DNA of 64,000 bases from Thermoplasmata archaeon (GTDB lineage Archaea > Thermoplasmatota > Thermoplasmata > Methanomassiliicoccales > Methanomethylophilaceae): the NCBI GenBank assembly GCA_015063285.1, contig SUST01000001.1, forward strand, positions 186,001-250,000. The letters run 5' to 3'. The position numbers were made by a program, and so were the translations under genes. Below are positions 55,479-64,000 of this stretch, one piece after another; position 1 is the first letter of the stretch; each line of letters opens with the position of its first letter. The notes under the pieces are model-generated. The model made no database searches. It had not been told where the DNA came from and saw nothing but the letters and a program-made list of their open reading frames with translations.

Positions 55479-56992
55479 ATCGTATTCCTCCTTCCTGCGA
55501 GTATGATCATGGGGATGGCGACGATGACGAAGACTATCGCTCCCCCTGTCAGCGTAAGCCCGACACCTTCGGCGAACGCCGAGGCTATCTTCTCCGAGAG
55601 CCCGGGGACCAGTCTGACGAAGTCCCCCAGAGGCGTCAGCAGAAGCGATGCCAACGAACTGTCGGCCGGGAGATCGAGATGAAGGATCTCGTTCCAATGC
55701 TCCATGGTCTCCGCCATGGCCTCCCTCATGTAGTAATCGGAGAACGCCTGATAGCAGTTGTAACCTGCCCAAAGCGCCACGGTACGGATCATGATGGCGA
55801 ACGACATTATCGCACCGTTGTTGTCCTTGGTGGTCCTGTTCTGGATGGTGGCGTTGAGCATCGAGACCAGACATCCTATCGCCAGTCCGAGCACGAACAG
55901 ATGCAATGCGAAGAATACCGATGGGTCGTCCTCCTTGACCAAGACCATGGATATCAGAGCAATCGGGGTCAGGATGGCGCTCAGCAGGAACCACGGCAGA
56001 TGTCCCGTCTTATGGATCACCTTGGAGATCGTTATGGCCGTGATGGCGGCACCGCACACCAAGATAATGAAGAACGGCGCGGCCTCGCCCACGGTCATCC
56101 CGTAGGTGAAGAAAGCGATCTTGACCATGTATCCCACGGTGGCCATGTTTATCAGTCCTAGCAGGATGATGAACACCATGCAAGCGGTCGTCAGACGGCC
56201 GTTGTCGATCTTCCGATGGAAGACTGAGTGGGGATTGACTATCTCGACGAAGATGAACAGGACTGTCATCATGATCAGGAATGCGATCCATTCCATCGCG
56301 ACAGGGTTCTCCAGATCCCATTCGAGATAGAGCTTCTGAAGCAGGAATACCAGGACACCGGCCCAGACGGTTGCGATGATGGCTCCAGGGATATCCGCCT
56401 TCAGCTTGCTGGTCTCTCCGTTCTTGAGTATCTGCAATGCAGGATAGGTCATGACGGCCTGCGCCACGGCCAGGATCCAGAACGCAGTCGGCCAACCGAT
56501 AGTTTCAACAAAAGCCTTCCCTGCGAACAGACCGAAGAGCATTCCGGCTCCGAATCCCAGGGACATGATACCGTTCGCGATGTAACGGTTCTGCTTGTCC
56601 GGCACGTCGAAGTAGATCTGTGCGATGCATGTGACGATGACCAGTCCGGCTCCGAATCCCTCAACGACACGCCCTATGAGGAAAAGATTCATGTCCGTGC
56701 ACATGGCGCAGAAACATGTCGCTACGATGAACAGAACGGCTCCCAACGCATAAGGCATGCGCCTTCCGTACCTATCGATAATACAGGCGGCCAGGGCCAT
56801 GGAAGCGCATTCTCCCGCAACGAACATCGGGAACGTCCAGGCATAACCCTTGGACGGGAATGAATCGAGGTCGAACATCAGATCGAACGATATGATCTGC
56901 GTCATCGCTGCGGGAACGCAGACGACGAAAGTACTGAGAGATAACAGGAACAATGCCGGCAGTTTCTTCTTGACCGCTTCATCCAAACCCAT
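55475..56992 (-). CDS. MFS transporter, 14-helix DHA2-like
   Basis: A 505-residue transporter with about 14 hydrophobic segments. The loop 2-3 motif is DRYGRRMPYALGAVLF near residue 73, and GRVVEGFGAGLVIVT near residue 106 is a motif B/C-like sequence. Residues 180-260 hold the extra helices of the EmrB/QacA group, usually drug or metabolite exporters driven by proton flux. A late extracytoplasmic segment of about 60 residues lies before the final helix. It heads a four-gene operon with the surface protein and two membrane proteins. Substrate unknown. Confidence 0.85.
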   Translation of the reverse strand: MGLDEAVKKKLPALFLLSLSTFVVCVPAAMTQIISFDLMFDLDSFPSKGYAWTFPMFVAGECASMALAACIIDRYGRRMPYALGAVLFIVATCFCAMCTDMNLFLIGRVVEGFGAGLVIVTCIAQIYFDVPDKQNRYIANGIMSLGFGAGMLFGLFAGKAFVETIGWPTAFWILAVAQAVMTYPALQILKNGETSKLKADIPGAIIATVWAGVLVFLLQKLYLEWDLENPVAMEWIAFLIMMTVLFIFVEIVNPHSVFHRKIDNGRLTTACMVFIILLGLINMATVGYMVKIAFFTYGMTVGEAAPFFIILVCGAAITAITISKVIHKTGHLPWFLLSAILTPIALISMVLVKEDDPSVFFALHLFVLGLAIGCLVSMLNATIQNRTTKDNNGAIMSFAIMIRTVALWAGYNCYQAFSDYYMREAMAETMEHWNEILHLDLPADSSLASLLLTPLGDFVRLVPGLSEKIASAFAEGVGLTLTGGAIVFVIVAIPMIILAGRRNTI

Positions 56993-57090
56993 ATTCGCGC
57001 GCGCCCCTAATATAACGAGGTTTAAACGGCTGTCGTATAAAACATCTTTTCGACTCTGCTGATTTATATCTTTAACACCGTTTCTTCAAT

Positions 57091-57834
57091 ATGATCTGCT
57101 ACTTCTCCGCAACAGGCAACAGCAAGTACGTTGCCCAGAGGATATCATCGGCGATCGGAGAGGATTCCGCCTCGATAGAAGGACTGGACCCTTCTACACT
57201 ATCTGGAGAAAAGATCTTCGGTCTGGTCACCCCTGTGTACTATTGGGCCCTGCCGAAGATAGTTTCGAGATTCCTGGAGCAGGTCAAACTGAACGATCCC
57301 GAATACGTTTTCCTGGTGATCACCTACGGGACCACCACCGGCGCCTGCCGCGCCAACGCTGCAAAGATCCTATCCAAGAACGGAGTGAAGATCGATGCTG
57401 CATTCGACATAAGGATGCCCGACACCTGGACGCCGATGTTCGACCTCAGCGACCCCCAGTTCGTGGCGGAATAGAACCATGACGCGGAGGCGTACATCGA
57501 CAGGGTCATCATGAGGGTGCAGGAGCAAGCCAAGGGCAACTACATCGAGAAGGAGAAACCGAGCATAACGAGCATGGTTTCGAACACCATGTTCGACAGA
57601 GACAGACGTACGAAGAACTTCTTCCTCGATGACGGATGCACCGGCTGCGGCCTATGTGCCAGCAGATGTCCGGCTCAGGCCATCGAGATAAAGGATGGCA
57701 AACCCGTTTGGGTGAAGGAACAGTGCGAACTTTGCCTGAGATGCCTGCACCACTGCCCCCAGTTCGCCATCCAATACGGTGATGGAAAAACGAGGGAGCA
57801 CGGTCAGTACAGGAACCCTTACGTCAAGGTATAA
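57091..57834 (+). CDS. EFR1-type flavodoxin-ferredoxin protein with in-frame TAG
   Basis: A 247-residue frame to TAA, with TAG at 57472-57474 (residue 128). Part one is flavodoxin-like: CYFSATGNSKYVA is the FMN loop and VTPVYYWALPKIV its ring-binding loop. After the TAG, an alpha-helical linker (NHDAEAYIDRVIMRVQEQ) leads to two [4Fe-4S] motifs, CTGCGLCASRCP and CELCLRCLHHCP. This flavodoxin-plus-ferredoxin order is that of EFR1 proteins (about 250-260 residues), so the TAG splits one gene. Read-through, for example as pyrrolysine, would restore it. If the TAG is a true stop, the ferredoxin part may restart at the ATG at 57511. It lies divergent from the MFS gene. Confidence 0.8.
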
Positions 57835-58650
57835 TCAGTTCTGGCGGTACTGCGGGAACATGTCCCTGAAGACGACCGCATCCTTCTCGATGAGCGGCGA
57901 TTCGCATATGAAGTTGCATTCCTGCTTCGTATCCGCTAGAACGTTCGCCAGCATCTGAAGGTCGGGATCCTTGGCTTCAAGGGGCAGATGCGAGATCTCT
58001 CCCTTGTCGCCGTACTTTATGCAACTGATGTGGAAATGTGCGATATCTCCCGCCAGAGGAAAGAACTGGTCGATGAGTCCTCTCATATCGTCCTCGGTCT
58101 TCAGATACCCGTGTCCCCTGGCGTGTACATGTGCAACGTCGAGCACCGGATGGACACCGTCGACCTCGTCCATGACCTTCCCGATCTCGTCCAGGGTACC
58201 GAATTGACCGAGCTTTCCCATGGTCTCCACTCCGAGGGTGACATCTTTGATCCCTTCGTCGTCCAGAAGGTCCTTGCACTTCCTCAGCCCGTCTATGACG
58301 TTGGGTAGGGCGGTCTCTGGGGATTTTCCATAAGCGGCAGCATGGATGACTATGATGTAGGCACCGAGGTTGTGTGCGGCACGTGCGGTATCCATCACCC
58401 AATCGATGCTTTTCTCGCGGGTCTCCATCGTATCCGAGTTGAAACTGATGAAATACGGCGCATGGCAGCTGAGCCTGATATCGAGCTCCTTCGCCTTCGC
58501 TCCGACCTCCTGGGCCCTCTCGGGCTTGATGCGTGCTCCGCGGACGAACTCCACCTCCAGGGCGTTCAGGCCAAGGTTCTTAGTGTATTCCAACGAACCC
58601 TCGGGCGTCTTTCCTGCCGAGGGGTATCCTGCGGGACCGAATCTCATCAT
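57835..58650 (-). CDS. Endonuclease IV-like (AP endonuclease family 2) protein
   Basis: A 271-residue TIM-barrel protein. RFGPAGYPSAGKTPEGSLEY near the start, LSCHAPYFISF with a metal His near residue 66, VIHAAAYGK near 107, GVETMGKLGQFG near residue 145, LDVAHVHARGHGY near 173, and HFHISCIKYGD near 206 are the zinc ligands of the Nfo fold. It probably nicks abasic sites in DNA; sugar isomerase relatives are less likely. The start at 58650 or 58647 was chosen from homology. A DNA glycosylase lies divergent 45 bases away, so the two form a base-excision pair. Confidence 0.85.
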   Translation of the reverse strand: MMRFGPAGYPSAGKTPEGSLEYTKNLGLNALEVEFVRGARIKPERAQEVGAKAKELDIRLSCHAPYFISFNSDTMETREKSIDWVMDTARAAHNLGAYIIVIHAAAYGKSPETALPNVIDGLRKCKDLLDDEGIKDVTLGVETMGKLGQFGTLDEIGKVMDEVDGVHPVLDVAHVHARGHGYLKTEDDMRGLIDQFFPLAGDIAHFHISCIKYGDKGEISHLPLEAKDPDLQMLANVLADTKQECNFICESPLIEKDAVVFRDMFPQYRQN

Positions 58651-58695
58651 GACCGCGTGATGGGGATGACCGAATAAATGATTATCTGGAAACGC

Positions 58696-59511
58696 ATGTC
58701 CGATTTGATGAGAATCGATCTGGAAGTCTCTTTGGACCCTACCCTGGGATGCGGCCAGGCACACAGGTGGCATAAGCTGGACAACGGCGACTGGGAGGGA
58801 GTGTGGAGGGACCAGGTCATCACCATGAGGCAGCTGTCGCCGGGATCCGTGGAGGTCAAAGGGACCGACGACCGCAAAGGAATCACAAGATACCTGGGCG
58901 GAGAGGACGATCTCGATGCGATCATATCGAAGATCTCCAAGCGCGACGAATACGTCGCAGGTCTCGCAAAAAGATGTCCCGGGATGCGCATCCTGCGCCA
59001 GGACCATTGGGAATGCCTCGCTACATATCTTCTGGCGACGAACGCCAACGTCGCACGCATCGGTCAGATGGTGGAATCCGTCTGCGATCATTTCGGGAAG
59101 GATCTCGGAAGGAGACACGGCTTCCCCACGCCAAAACAGATCCTGGACAACTGCGGATGCATATCCGAATGCAGATTGGGATTCAGGGAACAGAGGTTCA
59201 TTACCCTCGCCGAAAGGGTGGAATCGGGAGATCTGGACGTGGAAGCGTTCTCTGAAATGAATTACGAGGACTGCATCCAGAACCTTCAGGGTATCAACGG
59301 GGTAGGACCGAAGGTGGCGGACTGCGTCGCATTGTTCGCATTCGAGCACATGGAGGCATTCCCGATAGATGCACGCATATCGAAGGTCATGGAGACCAGA
59401 TACGGAGTTACGGGAAGCTACAAGACCGTGTCGTCATACGGACGCGGACTGTTCGGAAAATACGCCGGATACGCGCAGGAGTTCCTCTATCACGCTGACT
59501 TCATAGAATGA
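58696..59511 (+). CDS. OGG1-like 8-oxoguanine DNA glycosylase
   Basis: About 271 residues. The N-terminal half has the OGG domain order (DPTLGCGQAHRW, and ITRYLGG). The helix-hairpin-helix and catalytic part is LQGINGVGPKVADCVALF, with the Lys of a bifunctional glycosylase, and the conserved Asp in EAFPIDARISKVM. Cys residues of a [4Fe-4S] are absent, as in OGG1. It removes oxidised guanine and nicks the strand. ATG 58696 is preferred; 58678 and 58708 are possible. It lies divergent from the endonuclease IV-like gene. Confidence 0.88.
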   Translation: MSDLMRIDLEVSLDPTLGCGQAHRWHKLDNGDWEGVWRDQVITMRQLSPGSVEVKGTDDRKGITRYLGGEDDLDAIISKISKRDEYVAGLAKRCPGMRILRQDHWECLATYLLATNANVARIGQMVESVCDHFGKDLGRRHGFPTPKQILDNCGCISECRLGFREQRFITLAERVESGDLDVEAFSEMNYEDCIQNLQGINGVGPKVADCVALFAFEHMEAFPIDARISKVMETRYGVTGSYKTVSSYGRGLFGKYAGYAQEFLYHADFIE

Positions 59512-59513
59512 AT

Positions 59514-59906
59514 TCAGATCTCGGGCAGTACGCCGCGGCACATGCCTTCGCACTTGATGGCATTCGTACCGAACAGCTGCTGATAGATCTCATCGATGAT
59601 TCCCATCTCACCGACGGTGCGGCAGACCCTGCACATCTCCATCTCGAAGGTGCTCTTACCCTCAGCGATGGCGCTCGCGGATTCCCTGATCTTTCCGATG
59701 AACTCAGGATATTTGATGGAATTCTCGATGATGGCGCTGTCTCCTCTCTTCTTCTTCAGATATTGGGAGATCGCCGCATCGGTTACACCGAATTTCCTAG
59801 CCACTTCGGCCTGCGACATATGGTGGACGTTGACCAATTCATTGGCCACCTCCCTCCTAACAATCGGAAGAACGTACCAAACGATAATCTCGCAGGGAAT
59901 CTTCAT
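59514..59906 (-). CDS. HTH regulator with cysteine motif
   Basis: A 130-residue protein. An HTH of the form MSQAEVARKFGVTDAAISQYL is near residues 30-50, followed by a basic KKKRGD. The C-terminal part has CRVCRTVGEMG and later KCEGMC, four or five cysteines suited to a metal or iron-sulfur cluster. Such archaeal regulators occur widely but their signals are not known. The ATG at 59906 is placed 25 bases after TATATA, so transcription is probably leaderless; a GTG four codons upstream is the alternative. Two palindromes upstream suggest autoregulation. It converges with the OGG gene, two bases apart. Confidence 0.75.
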   Translation of the reverse strand: MKIPCEIIVWYVLPIVRREVANELVNVHHMSQAEVARKFGVTDAAISQYLKKKRGDSAIIENSIKYPEFIGKIRESASAIAEGKSTFEMEMCRVCRTVGEMGIIDEIYQQLFGTNAIKCEGMCRGVLPEI

Positions 59907-59920
59907 GGTGTCGAGCACAA

Positions 59921-59965
59921 AATGTCAGTATATAGACATTGGCAATAACACTGGTTAATTTAACC
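59921..59965. promoter_or_regulatory. Promoter and operators of the HTH regulator
   Basis: AATGTC-AGTATATA-GACATT (59921-59940) is an inverted repeat with the TATA box inside it. GGTTAATTTAACC (59953-59965) is a perfect palindrome just further upstream. The first would let a bound regulator cover the TATA box of the HTH gene. Confidence 0.6.
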
Positions 59966-60003
59966 TGGCCAAAGTTTTTTTCATCCGTCTGACACTTGAC
60001 TGG

Positions 60004-63000
60004 TCAGGCTCCTGTGTTCACTTTGGTGTAGAACTCGGATACGTCCCAATCCTCGTCCTCTCTCTGACGCTGCGTGTCTAGCCTAGCCCCCACCGACTGC
60101 GCGGCCTCCTTCATCATACGCTCGGCGCGCTCGTTGCCTTGGAATTCCTCGACCTTCGCGCCTGCGACGGTGATCTTGCCGATGAATGATCCTATGACCT
60201 TGTTGTTCGCGATGATGACGGACCTAGTCGTTCCCGTCTCCGTCTTGAACATATCGCGGAAGTACAGGTTGAGGTTGTCCTGCGAATTGATGATAAGGGA
60301 TTCCCCTGCCCTGCGCATCATCTTACCGATATCCTCGGCCAGCATCCATCTGAGCGTGGGATCGTCCTTGACGAAGAATCCCTTCTTCACGAATCCGTCG
60401 TCCTCTAGCGCCCTCAGGACCTCTCTGGTGAACCCCATCCTGCTGGACAGGAACGTGGACATGTCCTCGGCGGAGAAAATTCCGAAATCGCGGAAATGCA
60501 TCTTGGCGACCTCTTTGGCGGCCTCGAGCTGATCCATACCGTTGTCGGGGACGAGACTGTAGGTCGAATCCGCTCCCTGGTAGATCACGGAGTTCTTGCT
60601 GAACTCGGAGAATAACTCGTTGGTCCTCTCGAGGGACAGCGGGGACTCCTCCACTATCTTCTTCTTGGACACGGGCTGCATCTTGGCGATGAGCTTCATC
60701 ATGAGTTTCGCGTCATCATCTGGCTCATATGCCTTCATGGCTTTGAAGATGGCTCCGTGCTCCGCATTAGTGTATCCCTGGTATCCGGGGACCAATGTCA
60801 TCTTCATGAGGTTGCCCTTCTCGATCTGCTTCTTCATGGTGGTCTTCTCGGCCACACGGGTCATGACCTCCTGGTCGCCCCTGATGTATCCGCGGACCTC
60901 CACACACTCGTCCACGGTCCTATACTTATTGGCCTTGGACACCCTCTGCTTGGTGAAGACGTACGTGATCATCTGCTCCTCGGTCATCGTCCAGGGATCG
61001 AAGCGTCCCTTCGCGTAGAATCCGTTGACGAGCACGTATCCGTGATCCTCCATCACCTTGCTGACGTCGTCCTCCAGCTTCTCGGTGTCGGTGCCCATGA
61101 CCTCCCTTATGCGGACGATCTCGATGTTCTTCTGCTTGTAGAATCCCATCATTCCGTCCACGGCATCGAGGACCTCCGGAAGCATCGCGGGGTCGTCCAG
61201 GTCCATGGAGCGGATCTCGATCACACCGGACATCTCCCAGATCTCCAGCGCTCCGACTATGTTGTTGCCCTTGACCAGCGGGAAGATCCATCTGTCGCCG
61301 TAACGCGCGGAGATCTCGGCCCATTTGGAACCGAGGTCGGGGTCGAACAGGGAAAGCAGCCTGATGGGGTACTCCTGCTCCTCCACGTGCTCCAATGCGG
61401 GGATCTCGTCCTCCATGATGTACATGGGACTCTGGCCCTCCCCTACGCTCACGACCTTCGCGCCTATGTCCGCGGCGCATTCCTCTATGACGTCCAGCGG
61501 GACACCGACGATGTACCGCAGAGCGGAAGCGGGAAGCGGGCCGTACGCCCTGATGGCCTTCGCTATGAGGTCCTTGGCGGGATCGCCCTCCACATCGCCT
61601 GGATAGAACACGGCGTAGGTGTTCTCGGTACCCCAGTCCTCCTTCTCGCTGAAGGCGCGGATGATACGCAGGGAACGGTCGAGGCGCATGACGGTGTCGC
61701 GGATGACATCCTTCTCTTTGCCGGTCTCCGCCACCAGCTGCCTCAGAGTGGCGGTGCCCATGCGGTCGATGACATCAAGCAGCTCCTCGTCGCCGGGGGA
61801 TGTCTCGTCGGTCCTGATGGCGGCGTACCTGTCGGCATCGTCGCTCATCACGAACCTGACCTTGCCTCTGACGAACCTTCCCAGCTGTATGTCTCCGTTC
61901 TTTCTCATCTCGTACCATTCGCTGAGGTCGAACCCGTCCACCCTGTTGTAGACGTCCAGCTCGTTGCCCGCGGAGCCATGGAAGTCGAAGAACTCCTTGA
62001 TAGTCTTGAAATGCTGGCCCTTGGTCAGCCTGTAGCGCTCCACAGCCTCGTAGCTGTAGATGTTGTCATGACCGGCCTTAAGTCTCATATGGTCGATCTT
62101 GAGCATGTACTGGTCGTTCTCGGATACCAGGAACCTGCCCTTCACGACATCGTCGTTGGCAACAAGGGATTCCAGCGATGCCTTGGCCTGTTCTTCTGTA
62201 ATTGATAATGAGAATGCCACTTCTTGGACTGTCGCGGGTGCGAAGCAGTCCAGGTACCTCATGACTATGCGGTCGGTGGCGTCGTTCCTGTCGATCTCGG
62301 GATACTCCACGCGTCCGAACAGCCATTTCCCTCCGGAGAGGTCTGACCTGGTGATCAGATACATGGATTCCAGCTTCCTGAGGGACCTGACGGTCATATC
62401 CTCGCTGATCTCCAGCTTCTCCACGATCTCGCTCATCGGGGTGTCCATGTCTATGGCGCCGTAGACGTCCTTGTCGGTCTCGTTGAGCTCGCGCTCCTTC
62501 CTGGTAGCGGCGGCATAGAACGGAAGCTCGTCGGCCACCATGATGTGGGGGTCGTCCAGGAACACGGTGCCTATCTCGCCGGAATGCATAAGTTCGCGAA
62601 CCCAGCCGTCGACGGTCTTCCTGTCTTCGTCAGTGTAGGAGTAGATGTTCCTCCCCCTCTCGCGCAGAGCCTGCAGGGGACCCGTCTCCATGAGGAGCTT
62701 CGGTATGTCGTCCTTGCATGTTATACGCGTGGGCTTCTGGGCATAATACGGTACAATCTGGTCCTCGTCGAACTCGAACTCGCTGACGCTGTCACCGAGG
62801 GCACGGTACAGGACCTTCCTGTGGAGCTCCCTGAGCAGTGCGGAACGGTCCTCCATCAGCACGATGTCCGAGAATCCCGACAGGATGGCTGAATGTGCGA
62901 ACGGGGAGGGCGTACCTGAGAAACGGATGAGGTTGAGCTGCATATCTCCGGAATCCAGCAGATTGAGGACGTACTTGGCGTTCTTGATGTCCATGTCGTC

Positions 63001-64000
63001 CTCCATGACCTCCCTGTAGGTCTCCTCGATGACAGGGACGCCTTCCATGCCTCCCAGCGCTTCCAGGAGATAGGTGGAACGGATCTGCTGCCTGTTGACC
63101 GATATGGGGCGGCCCATGTAGTTCCTGAGGATCATGAAGCTCCTGGCGGCGGTGTGCCTGAACCTGAGCTTGAAGATCTCCGAATCCTTCAGGGACTTCC
63201 TGAGGACGGTCTCCAGCTCGTTGGCCTTGATCAATCCCGGAAGCTTGTCCAGATCGAAAGTCCTGGGGCATCCCAGCATGAAGCTGTCATCGGATATCGT
63301 AACGGAAACGTTGGCCCCCAGCATCCCTGTGAGCCTGTGGGCGTACGCACGGGACAGCGCATCGTTGACCCTGCGTCCGAACGGGAAGTGGAACACGAGC
63401 TTCTGGTTGCCCGAAGGGTCGATGTACTCCTCGACTGCAAGCTTCTTGTCGTCGGGTATGAAGCCTGCGACGGCGTCCTGCTCCTTGAAATATGAATATA
63501 CGCTCCTTGCGGAACCCTCGTCCACATCGAACTCCTCCGATATGGCCTTGATCGCCTCCCTCTCGTCCTGGAGGATCCTCTGCGACATCTCCCTCCTGAA
63601 GATGGCGACGTCCATGGACAGGTCGAAAGACCTGGGGAGCATCTCTCCCGCCCATGAGGGAACGGTGGGCTTCCTTCCGTTGGCCTCCTTCACATAGGCG
63701 GTCATACCCTTGGAGCGGACGAACTCGAAGGACCTCCCTCCCAGGACGAAGACGTCCCTGGGCGACAGCCTCTCGACGAACTTCTCGGACAGTTCCCCGG
63801 CGACAGTTCCGTGGTTGTTGATGACACGGTAGTTGGCCTCCTCCGGGATCGTTCCGAGGTTCATGAAGTAGATCATACGGGAACCCTTCTTCTTACCGAA
63901 CAGGTTCTCCTCCTCGTCATACCATATCTTGGAATACACTCCCTCAAAGTCATCCTTGCTCCCCAGGTACCTGATGACCTGCATGAAGCTCTCCTTCGGG
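60004..64000 (-). CDS. Large Lhr-like ATP-dependent helicase, partial (N-terminus outside)
   Basis: Runs leftwards from the right edge and stops at 60004. About 1332 residues are visible, and the frame stays open to base 64000, so its start and probably the helicase motor domains lie beyond. The visible part matches the Lhr C-terminal region: ERLSPRDVFVLGGRSFEFVRSKG near the start, then VFHFPFGRRVNDALSRAYAHRL, and FRHTAARSFMILRNY, which are typical of the beta-rich Lhr core. The remainder has repeated winged-helix domains. It would total about 1700 residues. Lhr helicases act in DNA repair. The HTH regulator follows on the same strand. Confidence 0.85.
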   Translation of the reverse strand, partial: PKESFMQVIRYLGSKDDFEGVYSKIWYDEEENLFGKKKGSRMIYFMNLGTIPEEANYRVINNHGTVAGELSEKFVERLSPRDVFVLGGRSFEFVRSKGMTAYVKEANGRKPTVPSWAGEMLPRSFDLSMDVAIFRREMSQRILQDEREAIKAISEEFDVDEGSARSVYSYFKEQDAVAGFIPDDKKLAVEEYIDPSGNQKLVFHFPFGRRVNDALSRAYAHRLTGMLGANVSVTISDDSFMLGCPRTFDLDKLPGLIKANELETVLRKSLKDSEIFKLRFRHTAARSFMILRNYMGRPISVNRQQIRSTYLLEALGGMEGVPVIEETYREVMEDDMDIKNAKYVLNLLDSGDMQLNLIRFSGTPSPFAHSAILSGFSDIVLMEDRSALLRELHRKVLYRALGDSVSEFEFDEDQIVPYYAQKPTRITCKDDIPKLLMETGPLQALRERGRNIYSYTDEDRKTVDGWVRELMHSGEIGTVFLDDPHIMVADELPFYAAATRKERELNETDKDVYGAIDMDTPMSEIVEKLEISEDMTVRSLRKLESMYLITRSDLSGGKWLFGRVEYPEIDRNDATDRIVMRYLDCFAPATVQEVAFSLSITEEQAKASLESLVANDDVVKGRFLVSENDQYMLKIDHMRLKAGHDNIYSYEAVERYRLTKGQHFKTIKEFFDFHGSAGNELDVYNRVDGFDLSEWYEMRKNGDIQLGRFVRGKVRFVMSDDADRYAAIRTDETSPGDEELLDVIDRMGTATLRQLVAETGKEKDVIRDTVMRLDRSLRIIRAFSEKEDWGTENTYAVFYPGDVEGDPAKDLIAKAIRAYGPLPASALRYIVGVPLDVIEECAADIGAKVVSVGEGQSPMYIMEDEIPALEHVEEQEYPIRLLSLFDPDLGSKWAEISARYGDRWIFPLVKGNNIVGALEIWEMSGVIEIRSMDLDDPAMLPEVLDAVDGMMGFYKQKNIEIVRIREVMGTDTEKLEDDVSKVMEDHGYVLVNGFYAKGRFDPWTMTEEQMITYVFTKQRVSKANKYRTVDECVEVRGYIRGDQEVMTRVAEKTTMKKQIEKGNLMKMTLVPGYQGYTNAEHGAIFKAMKAYEPDDDAKLMMKLIAKMQPVSKKKIVEESPLSLERTNELFSEFSKNSVIYQGADSTYSLVPDNGMDQLEAAKEVAKMHFRDFGIFSAEDMSTFLSSRMGFTREVLRALEDDGFVKKGFFVKDDPTLRWMLAEDIGKMMRRAGESLIINSQDNLNLYFRDMFKTETGTTRSVIIANNKVIGSFIGKITVAGAKVEEFQGNERAERMMKEAAQSVGARLDTQRQREDEDWDVSEFYTKVNTGA

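Noticed and set aside
55479-55994. N-terminal extension of the large surface protein
   Set aside because: It lies inside the MFS gene in another frame and lacks a signal peptide, which appears only at the ATG at 55478.
57835-59349. A 504-codon frame including the endonuclease IV-like gene
   Set aside because: Only the part from 58650 onwards matches the family; the upstream 230 codons are antisense to the OGG1-like gene.
60757-62205. A 482-codon plus-strand open frame opposite the large helicase
   Set aside because: It is antisense to a well-conserved Lhr coding sequence and its translation is rich in Val, Leu, Asp and His without domain signatures, as expected for the mirror of a high-GC gene.

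Overview
The window looks like a stretch of a Methanomassiliicoccales chromosome (Thermoplasmata; gut-associated, Methanomethylophilus-like). I infer this from a heterodisulfide-reductase subunit D, archaeal family genes (geranylgeranyl-type prenyl synthase, SPOUT-like DUF531, Lhr helicases), bacterial-type gyrase as in Thermoplasmata, many membrane-anchored surface proteins without wall genes, a GGTGAT Shine-Dalgarno, and leaderless-looking TATA promoters. The striking genome-level sign is TAG use: of about 54 stop codons I read, roughly 49 are TGA, five are TAA and none is TAG, while four genes carry one in-frame TAG inside an otherwise intact reading frame. This is what pyrrolysine decoding would produce, but no pyl gene lies in the window.

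Layout. 1-2.3 kb: a partial Fic enzyme and a truncated RecG-like/AlbA-family regulator. 2.5-6.5 kb: HdrD and an Lhr-type helicase. 6.6-9 kb: a small gene, an AGGCAA repeat array, a cyclophilin-like protein and an esterase. 8.7-14.9 kb: a three-gene cluster of two adenylate-forming ligases and a stand-alone phasin-like protein, all with Met/Pro-rich segments and histone-H1-like Lys/Ala tails; this is the best candidate for an undescribed system. 15-20 kb: flavoprotein, anchored protein, AAA ATPase with twin operators, FAH-family enzyme and RlmE. 20.3-21.8 kb: an AT-rich GNAT toxin-antitoxin-like island with a duplicated antitoxin, two in-frame TAGs and a structured RNA candidate.

21.8-31.4 kb is metabolic: flavoprotein, glutamate symporter, IscU/IscS, homoserine acyltransferase, O-acetylhomoserine sulfhydrylase, cysteine synthase, an Rrf2 regulator with three cysteines, PurM and a prenyl synthase. 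Together these form a sulfur-assimilation and Fe-S-assembly block around a divergent promoter. 31.5-39.7 kb holds an adhesin-like beta-helix protein, a transglutaminase-like protein, a second AAA ATPase behind four 23-bp tandem repeats, and a MoxR/VWA/LRR operon. 39.8-42 kb: flavin reductase, NTF2-like protein, HxlR regulator, DUF531 and tRNA-Phe.

42-48.7 kb: gyrA/gyrB, a Z-DNA-prone divergent promoter, ThiC and a VanX-like dipeptidase. 48.8-50.3 kb: a TnpB with an in-frame TAG, followed by tRNA-Thr. 50.4-57 kb: a four-gene membrane/surface operon led by an MFS transporter. 57-64 kb: a flavodoxin-ferredoxin protein with an in-frame TAG, an endonuclease IV-like protein, an OGG1-like glycosylase, a cysteine-containing HTH regulator and a large Lhr helicase running off the right edge.

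All assignments come from reading motifs by eye; no database search was done.
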